Source: Dehalococcoidia bacterium
Lineage (GTDB): Bacteria > Chloroflexota > Dehalococcoidia > UBA2979
DNA length: 6,982 nucleotides
Assembly (NCBI GenBank): GCA_030745285.1
Contig: JASLOV010000318.1
Span: forward strand, 1-6,982
Reading direction: 5' to 3'
How positions within the stretch are numbered: the stretch's first letter is position 1; each line of letters opens with the position of its first letter. The position numbers and the translations under genes were made by a program. The notes beneath the pieces are model-generated. The model made no database searches, was not told where the DNA came from, and saw nothing but the letters and a program-made list of their open reading frames with translations. Positions 1-5,632 of the stretch are shown in pieces.

Positions 1-10
1 GCCGGCCACC

Positions 11-16
11 GGGGAG
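11..16 (+). promoter_or_regulatory. Shine-Dalgarno GGGGAG supporting the TTG start of the VOC gene
   Basis: GGGGAG lies 6 nt before the TTG at 23. It is the reason for choosing that start although the reading frame remains open upstream to the window edge. Confidence 0.5.
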
Positions 17-22
17 AGACGC

Positions 23-958
23 TTGGTCCAGATAGCCCGCATCGATCACATCAGCATCGCGGTATCCGAACTTGAGCCTGAGGTCACGCTGCTTGAGCGG
101 CTGTTCGGCTTCAAGCGCTCCGGCGAGTGGGCCGATGACTCGAGCGGCGGCTATCGCGGCATCACCCTGGACGTGCCCGGCAGCTCCGATATCGACTGGG
201 AGGTGCTGGCCCCGAACGGCGAAGATTCGTACATCCAGCGCTTCCTCGACGGGCCGAACGGCCCGGGCTTCCACCACATCGCGATGGAGGTGGCCGACGT
301 TGGCGCGACCATCGCCGAGCTCCGGGCGCTGGGCGTCGAGCCATGGCCGGCGGTTGCGGCCGGGGCGGTTGAGTCGGGGACCGGCGACGGTGCGGCGCCG
401 AGCGAGACCTACATCCACCCGGAGCAGGGCGGCAACGGCTTCCTCTTCCAATTCGTCGGCGCGGAAGCGTCGCACGATCGGGCGGCGCGTGAGCGCCCGG
501 CTGCCCCCGATGTCGATGGCTCACTCGGCATCATCGCCATCAACCATCTCTCGCACGCCCACGCTGCCGCCGACGAGCTGGCCGCGTGGTACCAGCGCGT
601 GTTGGGGATGGAGACCTTCCACCGCTCGGAGGGCGGAGAGTACGCAGATTTCTCGACGCGCGTGCTGGAGACCTCGACCCGCCAGATGCGCTGGGAGCTG
701 ATCCAGCCCGCCGGCAAGGACTCCTTCATCGGGCGCTTCATCGAGGCACGCGGGCCCTCCATTCATCACGTCACCTTCGAGGTCGGCGACTGGGACCGCG
801 CCGTCGCCGCCTGCGAGCAGCACGGCGTGCCGACGTTCGGTGACCGCGCAGGCGAGACGGACGGGGTGGAGTGGCGCGAAGCGTTCATCCACCCCCGGTA
901 CACCGGAGGCTTCCTGGCGCAGTTCTTCTGGCAGGCGAGCCCGGGGGTCTGGATCTAG
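23..958 (+). CDS. Tandem VOC-fold protein (methylmalonyl-CoA epimerase/glyoxalase-like)
   Basis: A 311-aa cytoplasmic protein made of two vicinal-oxygen-chelate modules, residues about 5-147 and 170-304. Each half repeats the order seen in methylmalonyl-CoA epimerases: an opening DHISIAV/NHLSHAH strand with a His (H9; H175), a central strand with Glu (E60; E225), then P-x-G-(E/K)-D-S-x-I-x-R-F and an HH pair (H84-H85; H248-H249), and a closing IHP...GGF strand. The last metal ligand, usually Glu, is Gln in both halves (Q143; Q300). VOC proteins use these positions to bind a divalent metal; substrates range from CoA esters to catechols, so the reaction cannot be named here. The start chosen is TTG, preceded by GGGGAG at 11-16 with a 6-nt gap. 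The frame stays open to the window edge, so an upstream start is possible. There is no signal peptide or membrane segment. The gene converges on the VWA gene. Fold is confident; function is not. Confidence 0.9.
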   Translation: MVQIARIDHISIAVSELEPEVTLLERLFGFKRSGEWADDSSGGYRGITLDVPGSSDIDWEVLAPNGEDSYIQRFLDGPNGPGFHHIAMEVADVGATIAELRALGVEPWPAVAAGAVESGTGDGAAPSETYIHPEQGGNGFLFQFVGAEASHDRAARERPAAPDVDGSLGIIAINHLSHAHAAADELAAWYQRVLGMETFHRSEGGEYADFSTRVLETSTRQMRWELIQPAGKDSFIGRFIEARGPSIHHVTFEVGDWDRAVAACEQHGVPTFGDRAGETDGVEWREAFIHPRYTGGFLAQFFWQASPGVWI

Positions 959-980
959 CAGCCGGTCCGAGCGCCGGGGG

Positions 981-1006
981 CGTCGAGCGGCGTGAAGCGC
1001 TCGACG
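981..1006. terminator. Perfect 9-bp inverted repeat between convergent genes
   Basis: CGTCGAGCG at 981-989 pairs exactly with CGCTCGACG at 998-1006 around an 8-nt loop, starting 22 nt after the VOC stop codon. It could form in transcripts from either strand. There is no T tract on either side, so it does not fit a classical Rho-independent terminator. It may stabilise 3' ends or pause polymerase. Confidence 0.4.
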
Positions 1007-1036
1007 AGCGTCAGCCAGGCGGTCCCCAAGCCACCA

Positions 1037-1057
1037 GCAGCGCCAGCAGGGCGCTGC
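1037..1057. terminator. 8-bp GC hairpin, second in the convergent spacer
   Basis: GCAGCGCC at 1037-1044 pairs with GGCGCTGC at 1050-1057 around the loop AGCAG. Together with the hairpin at 981-1006 it fills the 168-nt gap between the convergent VOC and VWA genes. It lies 70 nt beyond the VWA stop codon (1127) on the - strand. No T run follows on either strand, so its terminator role is an inference from position and stem strength. Confidence 0.4.
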
Positions 1058-1126
1058 CGTCAGCAGGTTCCGTGGGATCGCAATCCTGAGCACCACGATG
1101 CCCTCAGACCGGGGCGACGGACCGGG

Positions 1127-3370
1127 TCACCGCCCGCCGGCAAGCCGCTTCCGCTTGTGCTGCACGTAGTCGACGAGGATGTATTCGCCGAGCTTGTCGG
1201 GGGTAGTGTAGAAAACCCGGCCCCCGTTGATCTTCGCCAGCTGGTTCACGAACTCCTTGAGGTAGTAGTTCCGGTCCAGCATGAAGGTGTTGATCGTGAT
1301 GTCCTTCTGCGTGCAGCGCTTTACGGCCTTCAGCGTCTCGCGAATGGTGATCGGGCTCGGCGGGTAGGCGAACTGCGAGCGGCCTCGCTCCAGGTGCGCC
1401 GTCGGCTCGCCGTCCGAGATCATGATGATCTGGCGCGTGCCGCCGCTGTGCTTTGCCAGCATCCGCTCCGCCATCATCAGCGCGTGGTGCATGTTCGTGC
1501 CCAGCACTGACTCGTCCCAGCGCACGTATGGCAGCTCGTGCGATTTCAGTTCGCGGGCCAGGGCGGAGAAGCCGATCACGTAGAGGCTGTCACGGGGGTA
1601 CTGCGCCGTGATTAAGTTGTGCAGCGCCAGCGCGACCTTCTTCGCTGCCTGGAACGACCCCCGCAGCGCCATCGACCACGAGAGGTCGACCATCAGCACC
1701 GTCGCGGTCTGCGTGATCAGTTCGCTGCGGTAGACCTCGAAGTCGTCCGGTTCGAGGTTGATCGGCGTCTGCGGACCTTCGCGCTCCAGAGCGTTGCGGA
1801 TCGTGCGCTCCATGTGCAGGTGGAAGGGGTCACCGAACTCGTAGGGTTTCGTCTCGTCGATGCGATCGCCGATGCGCCCGATATCCGGCAGCTGATGGTT
1901 GCCAAGGTTCTGCTTCTTCAGCTGCGCGTAGATCTCGCCGAGCGCCTTCTGGCCGATCATGCGCGTACCGCGCGGGGTCAGCTCCCAGTTGTCGCCGTCC
2001 TTGCGGATGTAGCCGGCCTGCTCCAGCACCTCGAGTAGCTGCTTCAGCTCGTCGACCGCCTCCGTCGCCTCGTCGCCGAGCAGCTCCTGCAGCTTGTCGA
2101 GGTCGACCGCGTCGAGGTCGCCGTCATACTGGGCGCGCTCGAGTTGGCGTTCGAGGCCATCGATGTCCTGCATCTCGCCCATGAGGTTCATGGCGGCCTG
2201 CAGATCCAGCTCTTCGTCGCCACGGAAGGGGTATGACTGGGGGTTGAGGAACTCCAGGTTCTGGGCCAGCTCCGCCAGTTCCGCTTCCAGCTCGGCGTCG
2301 CCAAGCTTGTCGGCAAGCAGCGACTGGAGCTGCTGGCGCTGGCCGGCCGGCATCGACTCCATCAGCGACTGCAGCGCCGACATCTGCGCCTGCATCTGCT
2401 CGATCAGCTCGTCCAGCGACTGCGGCGGGTTCTCGCCGAACATGTCCCCGAACTGCTCCATGAAAGAGTCGAAGTCCGGCTCCTCCCCGCGCATGCGCTG
2501 CACCATCATGTCGTTCAGCGCGCGCGTCATGTCCTTCATGCGCTGGAGGTCGCCCTCCGACATCTCCTCGACCATCTTCTCGACGTCGTTGAAGAGCGAC
2601 TGAGTCATCGACTGTCGCAACTGTTCGATCAGCTCCTGGAACCTGTGCTGCGCCTCCGGGTTGAGGAACTCGTAGTCCTGGAGAGACTTCACCTGTCCCG
2701 CGGTGTCTTCCGGCAGCTGGTCGATGTACTCCTGCTTGCGTTCCGCGATGCGGCGCAGCATGTCGGAGAAGTCGTCGTCGTCCGAGGCGCCGGGCTCGGA
2801 ACCCTCCCCCGCCTCGCTGCCCGCCTGCAGCTGCCCGGCCGCGGCGCGCTGCCCGCCCGCCTGCCCGCTGCGCCGGCCGCCGGGCTGCTGGCCCTGTTGC
2901 TGGCCCTGCTCCTGCCCGTCGCCGTCTTGCCCGTCCTGCCCGTCCGAGCTGGCCTCGCCGCCCTCGGGCGCGCCGTCGGCGTCACGCTGGGACTCGCCAT
3001 CCTGCTGGTCGGCGGCTGGCGGGGGCCCGGCCTGATCGAAGCGGTCCTGGATGGCGTCCCGCTCCATCCTCAGGATCTCATCGAGCTGCTTGCGGAAGTC
3101 CTCCATCACGCCGCCTATGTCGAACTGGTCGAGCCGCTCACGGCGCTGCTGACGCAGCTGCTGGAGCAAATCGCGCAGGCCCTGCATGCGGTCGCCCTGG
3201 GGCGTGCGCATGCCGCGCTGCATGAGGTTGCGCATGGCATGCTGCAAGTCGCCGAAGTTCATCATGTCGTCGGTGAGCGCTTCCAGCACTTCTCCGGCGT
3301 CGAGGCCCGGGATGTCCTGGGTGCCGTCCCACTCTGAGTAGCGGGAGTGCGCGCCGAAGAGCGTCGTCAT
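1127..3370 (-). CDS. VWA-domain partner of a MoxR-type AAA+ ATPase (Rv0959-like)
   Basis: A 747-aa cytoplasmic protein with no signal peptide or membrane helix. Domains in order: a conserved N-terminal segment (HSRYSEW near residues 8-14), a helical part to about 112, an acidic Gln/Gly/Asp-rich low-complexity linker (about 113-200), a long Met/Gln/Glu-rich helical region with two EFLNP motifs (234-238 and 373-377), a winged-helix-like segment (about 438-481), and a C-terminal von Willebrand factor A domain (about 555-735). The VWA domain has a complete MIDAS: D562-x-S564-x-S566, T625 and D653 (in SDGEPTAH), so it should bind a divalent cation. From memory, several blocks (FGD before the VWA, GTNxHHAL, DGEPTAHLE) match mycobacterial Rv0959; this was not searched. 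Such VWA proteins work with a MoxR/Mg-chelatase-like ATPase as adaptor or insertion factor, and the client here is unknown. It starts at ATG 2 nt after the ATPase stop with no clear Shine-Dalgarno, which suggests translational coupling. The basic C-terminus ends HKRKRLAGGR. Confidence 0.94.
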   Translation of the reverse strand: MTTLFGAHSRYSEWDGTQDIPGLDAGEVLEALTDDMMNFGDLQHAMRNLMQRGMRTPQGDRMQGLRDLLQQLRQQRRERLDQFDIGGVMEDFRKQLDEILRMERDAIQDRFDQAGPPPAADQQDGESQRDADGAPEGGEASSDGQDGQDGDGQEQGQQQGQQPGGRRSGQAGGQRAAAGQLQAGSEAGEGSEPGASDDDDFSDMLRRIAERKQEYIDQLPEDTAGQVKSLQDYEFLNPEAQHRFQELIEQLRQSMTQSLFNDVEKMVEEMSEGDLQRMKDMTRALNDMMVQRMRGEEPDFDSFMEQFGDMFGENPPQSLDELIEQMQAQMSALQSLMESMPAGQRQQLQSLLADKLGDAELEAELAELAQNLEFLNPQSYPFRGDEELDLQAAMNLMGEMQDIDGLERQLERAQYDGDLDAVDLDKLQELLGDEATEAVDELKQLLEVLEQAGYIRKDGDNWELTPRGTRMIGQKALGEIYAQLKKQNLGNHQLPDIGRIGDRIDETKPYEFGDPFHLHMERTIRNALEREGPQTPINLEPDDFEVYRSELITQTATVLMVDLSWSMALRGSFQAAKKVALALHNLITAQYPRDSLYVIGFSALARELKSHELPYVRWDESVLGTNMHHALMMAERMLAKHSGGTRQIIMISDGEPTAHLERGRSQFAYPPSPITIRETLKAVKRCTQKDITINTFMLDRNYYLKEFVNQLAKINGGRVFYTTPDKLGEYILVDYVQHKRKRLAGGR
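1928..2059 (-). other. Winged-helix-like segment within the VWA protein
   Basis: Residues about 438-481 have a helix rich in Leu (ELKQLLEVLEQAGYI), a short turn with a strand pair (RKDGDNWELT) and then PRGTRMIGQKALGEIY. The pattern, hydrophobic helix, G-Y-I, charged turn, x-L-T-P-x-G, helix, is typical of winged-helix domains. This is read from the pattern only; a structure prediction would settle it. Confidence 0.4.
2771..3034 (-). other. Low-complexity acidic Gln/Gly/Asp linker-coding segment of the VWA gene
   Basis: This stretch codes for residues 113-200, which are almost only Gly, Gln, Asp, Glu, Ser, Ala and Pro, with runs such as DGQDGQDGDGQEQGQQQGQQ. It is probably a disordered, flexible tether between the N-terminal helical segment and the rest of the protein. 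Because of codon composition the opposite strand is also open here. Length is likely to vary between relatives. Confidence 0.7.
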
Positions 3371-3372
3371 GG

Positions 3373-4779
3373 CTAGCCGCGGTACCGGGCGAGCACCTGG
3401 CCGCTCACCTGGTCCTTGTTCAACCGCTTGTTGAGGTGCAGGCCTTCCAGCAGGAACTCGACCGCGGCGGCCTTGCCCGCATCGCTGGCGTCCGGGGCGA
3501 TCTCTGCGACCGCCTCCGCCAGTCCTTCGACATCCTTCAGCATCGTCGAGTAGTCCTTCACGGGGAGTGCCTCGCCAGTGTCGATCGAGAGCCCGGCCTT
3601 GAATGCTTCCACGATCGGTTCCAGCTCGGAGAGGTTGCAGCGGCGGTTGAAGACCGCGACGACCGCACCCTGCACCAGCCGGTCGATCACCTGCTCGTCG
3701 CGGCCCTCCTCCACCGTCTCGAACTCCACCTTGCCCGCCAGGGCCGGCAGCAGGAACGGCAGGTCGGAGATGCGCGGCACCACGTCCGTCTCGCCCAGGC
3801 GGATCGAGCGCCGCAGCGCGTTGGCCAGCAGCGACTCGTAGTCCGCGACGGAGGCACGGACGGAGACGCCGGAGCGCTGGTTGATGTCCGGCGAGCGCCG
3901 GGCGAGGCGCGTGATCTCGGCCACGATTTCCGTCATGTACTCGGGCACGTCGACGCGGTAGTCGCCGGTGTCGAGCTGGGTGTACTCCTGCTCGACGATG
4001 CCGATCTCGTGTTCGATCGAAGCCGGGTAGTGGGTGCGGATCTGGGAGCCGTAGCGGTCCTTCAGCGGGGTGATGATGCGACCGCGGTTGGTGTAGTCCT
4101 CCGGGTTCGCCGTGGCCACGATGAAGACATCGAGCGCGAGCCGGACCTTGTGGCCGCGGATCTGGATGTCGCGCTCCTCCATCGCGTTGAGCAGACCAAC
4201 CTGGATGCGTTCCGCCAGGTCCGGCAGCTCGTTGATGGCGAAGATGCCGCGGTTGGTGCGCGGGATCAGGCCGAAGTGGATCGTCAGCTCGTCGGAGAGG
4301 TAGCGGCCCTCCGCCACCTTGATCGGGTCCACCTCGCCGATCAGGTCGGCGATGGTGATGTCCGGGGTGGCTAGCTTCTCGCCGTAGCGCTCGTCGCGGT
4401 GCATCCAGCGGATGGGTGCGTTGTCGCCCTGCTCCGCGACGATGGCGCGACCCTCGGCGGTGATCGGGTTGAAGGGGTCTTCCGGGATCTCAGCCTCGTC
4501 CAGCACCGGCGTCCACTCATCGAGCAGGGAGGTGAGAGAGCGGATGATGCGCGACTTCGCCTGGCCGCGCTCGCCGAGCATGATCACGTCCTGCCCGGAG
4601 AGGATGGCGTTCTGCATCTGCGGGATCACGGTCTCGTCGTAGCCGAGGATGCCCGGGAAGGTCTCGGTTCCCGCGCGCAGATGTTCGATCAGGTTCTTGC
4701 GCATCTCTTCGCGGACCGGCAGTACTTCGTGGCCGGATGTGCGAAGTTCGCCCAGCGTCGCTGCTCGCTTTGTCGCCAA
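3373..4779 (-). CDS. MoxR/Mg-chelatase-like AAA+ ATPase (Rv0958-like)
   Basis: A 468-aa cytoplasmic AAA+ ATPase counted from the TTG at 4779. Walker A is GERGQAKS (residues 69-76, K75); the Walker B strand ends AINELPD with N183-E184, where most AAA+ proteins have D-E; sensor 1 is N225 in ATANPEDYTNRG; the likely arginine finger is R242 in TPLKDRYG; a likely sensor-2 Arg is R308 in SGVSVRAS. Upstream of Walker A is the PGILGYDETVIPQ block typical of this family, and a helical C-terminal lid follows. From memory it resembles Rv0958; this was not searched. MoxR-type ATPases form rings that use ATP to remodel or load metal into client proteins together with a VWA partner, and that partner is encoded 2 nt downstream. 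The TTG start is preferred over GTG at 4830 because AGGAGG ends 8 nt before it, and because conserved sequence (LGELRTSGH) starts soon after. The GTG form would add 17 Arg/Pro-rich residues. Confidence 0.95.
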   Translation of the reverse strand: MATKRAATLGELRTSGHEVLPVREEMRKNLIEHLRAGTETFPGILGYDETVIPQMQNAILSGQDVIMLGERGQAKSRIIRSLTSLLDEWTPVLDEAEIPEDPFNPITAEGRAIVAEQGDNAPIRWMHRDERYGEKLATPDITIADLIGEVDPIKVAEGRYLSDELTIHFGLIPRTNRGIFAINELPDLAERIQVGLLNAMEERDIQIRGHKVRLALDVFIVATANPEDYTNRGRIITPLKDRYGSQIRTHYPASIEHEIGIVEQEYTQLDTGDYRVDVPEYMTEIVAEITRLARRSPDINQRSGVSVRASVADYESLLANALRRSIRLGETDVVPRISDLPFLLPALAGKVEFETVEEGRDEQVIDRLVQGAVVAVFNRRCNLSELEPIVEAFKAGLSIDTGEALPVKDYSTMLKDVEGLAEAVAEIAPDASDAGKAAAVEFLLEGLHLNKRLNKDQVSGQVLARYRG

Positions 4780-4787
4780 GGCTGACT

Positions 4788-4793
4788 CCTCCT
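4788..4793 (-). promoter_or_regulatory. Consensus Shine-Dalgarno AGGAGG deciding the ATPase start
   Basis: On the - strand AGGAGG lies 8 nt upstream of TTG (4779-4777). It sits inside a GAGGAGGAG run which would otherwise code for three Glu residues in the longer GTG-initiated version. This is the strongest ribosome site in the window. Confidence 0.8.
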
Positions 4794-4890
4794 CGACAGG
4801 CGGTCGCGTCCGGCGAGGCCGGCTGACCACGGATGTTCATGGGGAGGTGGCGTGTCCATCGAGCATACGACGGGCCCCCACCGCGCGGTC

Positions 4891-4919
4891 AGTATACGGG
4901 GAAGCGCAGCGGAGCACCC
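4891..4919 (-). promoter_or_regulatory. Candidate promoter for the ATPase-VWA operon
   Basis: A -10-like TATACT lies at 4896-4891 on the - strand, within a very GC-rich region. The 17-nt-spaced -35 position (4919-4914) reads GGGTGC, a poor match. The predicted transcript would begin near 4884 and have about a 105-nt leader before the TTG at 4779. The 8-mer CGTATA(C/G)T around this -10 also occurs at the XRE promoter. The call rests on the -10 only. Confidence 0.4.
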
Positions 4920-4997
4920 AGCGGCGGCGGCGGGCGAGTCAACGAAAGGCCATCGATCCGTCGATCGAACGGGGTCGGTGGGCCGCGGGCTGCCCCC

Positions 4998-5040
4998 GGG
5001 GGCGGTGGGGCAGGTGGGGCAGGTGGGGCCGGGGCCGGTG
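4998..5040 (-). terminator. C-rich, G-poor transcript tract after the XRE gene (rut-like); G-quadruplex-prone + strand
   Basis: Directly after the XRE stop codon, the - strand transcript would hold about 30 C and only 7 G in 43 nt, with little pairing potential. That composition is what Rho utilisation sites look like. The + (template) strand carries runs of at least four G at 4998-5002, 5007-5010, 5016-5019, 5025-5028 and 5031-5034, so it could fold as a G-quadruplex. A 12-bp palindrome GCCCCCGGGGGC follows at 4992-5003. Separation of XRE transcription from the ATPase operon is the likely role, by inference. Confidence 0.4.
5004..5030 (+). repeat. Three 9-bp tandem repeats, GGTGGGGC(A/C)
   Basis: Units at 5004-5012 and 5013-5021 are identical, GGTGGGGCA; the third at 5022-5030 ends in C. 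A further GGGGCC follows. It is a short tandem array in the gap between the XRE stop and the ATPase promoter, and could vary in copy number by slippage. Confidence 0.75.
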
Positions 5041-5397
5041 TTAGGAGGCGGCGTCCGCCAGGTCCTGACGCATCAGCGAGTCGGTCAGGGACGGCTGCTC
5101 GATCAGGCGGGCGACCGCGCGGCCGAGGCGAGAGTCGCGCACGACGATCACGTCCGGGATGTCCAGCAGGTCGCCGGCGCTCACGTCGAGCGCGTTGACG
5201 ACGCCGAGGAAGGTCAACAGCGACATGTCCCGCTTCCCCGTCTCGTAGTTCGAGAGGGATGCCTGGGTGATACCGGCGACGCGGGCGACCTCTACCTGCG
5301 ACAGCTCACGCCTCAGCCGCCACTCACGGAGGCGGTGGCCGACGGCGGCGCGCTGCTCTGAGCAGTGGCGGGCTGGGGAGGAACTGTGGGCGAGCAT
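5041..5397 (-). CDS. XRE-family helix-turn-helix transcriptional regulator
   Basis: A 118-aa cytoplasmic DNA-binding protein. The lambda-Cro/C1-type HTH spans residues about 20-78: helix 1 VGHRLREWRLRREL, helix 2 SQVEVARVAG (33-42), recognition helix TQASLSNYETGKR (44-56), then MSLLTFLGVVNALDVSAGDLL, the usual closing helices. The 40-residue tail (DIPDVIVVRDSRLGRAV...) has no recognisable sensor domain and may dimerise. It starts at ATG with AAAGG 6 nt upstream. The gene has its own promoter with a symmetric element at the -35/-42 region, which fits autoregulation or activator control. It lies upstream of the ATPase-VWA operon on the same strand but 261 nt away and behind a C-rich tract. Control of that operon is possible, though I see no copy of the XRE upstream palindrome there. 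Similar regulators occur in toxin-antitoxin modules and phages, but no toxin or phage gene is beside it. Confidence 0.92.
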   Translation of the reverse strand: MLAHSSSPARHCSEQRAAVGHRLREWRLRRELSQVEVARVAGITQASLSNYETGKRDMSLLTFLGVVNALDVSAGDLLDIPDVIVVRDSRLGRAVARLIEQPSLTDSLMRQDLADAAS

Positions 5398-5403
5398 TGC
5401 TTA

Positions 5404-5408
5404 CCTTT
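5404..5408 (-). promoter_or_regulatory. Shine-Dalgarno AAAGG of the XRE gene
   Basis: AAAGG on the - strand ends 6 nt before the ATG at 5397 and supports that start for the regulator. Confidence 0.6.
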
Positions 5409-5441
5409 CAGTGCATTATGTCGGGTAGGACGGACAGAGAT

Positions 5442-5470
5442 ACTATACGTGATTCTGCCACGAGACTCTT
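5442..5470 (-). promoter_or_regulatory. Promoter of the XRE gene
   Basis: TATAGT at 5447-5442 on the - strand is a good -10 match, placed in an unusually AT-rich patch. The -35 position at 17-nt spacing (5470-5465) reads AAGAGT, which is poor. Transcription would start near 5435, giving a leader of about 38 nt. A weak -35 next to a symmetric element at 5469-5485 suggests a regulated promoter. Confidence 0.55.
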
Positions 5471-5486
5471 GTGAGCACAAGCACAA
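5469..5486. promoter_or_regulatory. Symmetric operator/CRP-family-like site upstream of the XRE promoter
   Basis: Two overlapping symmetries are visible. TTGTG at 5469-5473 and CACAA at 5476-5480 form a perfect palindrome with a 2-nt centre, and GCACAA is directly repeated at 5475-5480 and 5481-5486. Read another way, TGTGA-N6-GCACA at 5470-5485 matches the CRP/FNR-family pattern TGTGA-N6-TCACA at 9 of 10 positions. Its centre falls near -42.5 from the predicted start. Which protein binds, if any, is unknown. Confidence 0.4.
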
Positions 5487-5601
5487 TTCATTCTAGATGC
5501 GAATTCCGGCGCCCCACCGCGATCTCGATTGGGTTGGCAGGTGCGAGTGCGGCTGAACGTGAGTCCTGAGCAGCGCCCGGGGTGGGCCAGGCTCGCCGCT
5601 A

Positions 5602-5619
5602 CCGGCCTGACGCGGCCGG
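5602..5619 (-). terminator. Short GC hairpin after the 3D-domain gene
   Basis: CCGGCC at 5602-5607 pairs with GGCCGG at 5614-5619 around a 6-nt loop, 13 nt beyond the stop codon at 5633. There is no T run after it on the - strand, so termination is only suggested by position. The rest of the 5398-5632 gap holds the XRE promoter region and no gene that I can support. Confidence 0.3.
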
Positions 5620-5632
5620 AACGGGTCCGTCG

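Noticed and set aside
521..1096. A 191-codon - strand frame opposite the VOC gene
   Set aside because: It overlaps a well-supported VOC gene and translates to Arg/Leu-rich sequence without motifs.
2645..3337. A 230-codon + strand open frame antisense to the VWA gene
   Set aside because: It arises from the Gln/Glu/Leu codon composition of the VWA protein, reads as Leu/Ala/Val low complexity and has no ribosome site that I can see.
3436..4374. A 312-codon open frame on the + strand, antisense to the ATPase gene
   Set aside because: The - strand protein has all AAA+ motifs in order. The + frame gives a His/Asp/Arg/Val-rich sequence with no recognisable motif, as expected of a high-GC antisense shadow.
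4780..4859. A small frame starting with ATG at 4859 in the ATPase leader (possible upstream peptide)
   Set aside because: No Shine-Dalgarno is visible, the peptide is not recognisable and the frame overlaps the ATPase coding region out of frame.
4953..4968. TCGAT-N6-ATCGA inverted repeat upstream of the ATPase promoter as an operator
   Set aside because: The arms are only 5 bp, are made of self-complementary ATCGAT/CGATCG words and are unrelated to the element before the XRE gene.
5041..5397. The XRE regulator as the antitoxin of a toxin-antitoxin pair
   Set aside because: No small toxin-like gene lies directly up- or downstream; both flanking gaps exceed 200 nt and hold regulatory sequence only.
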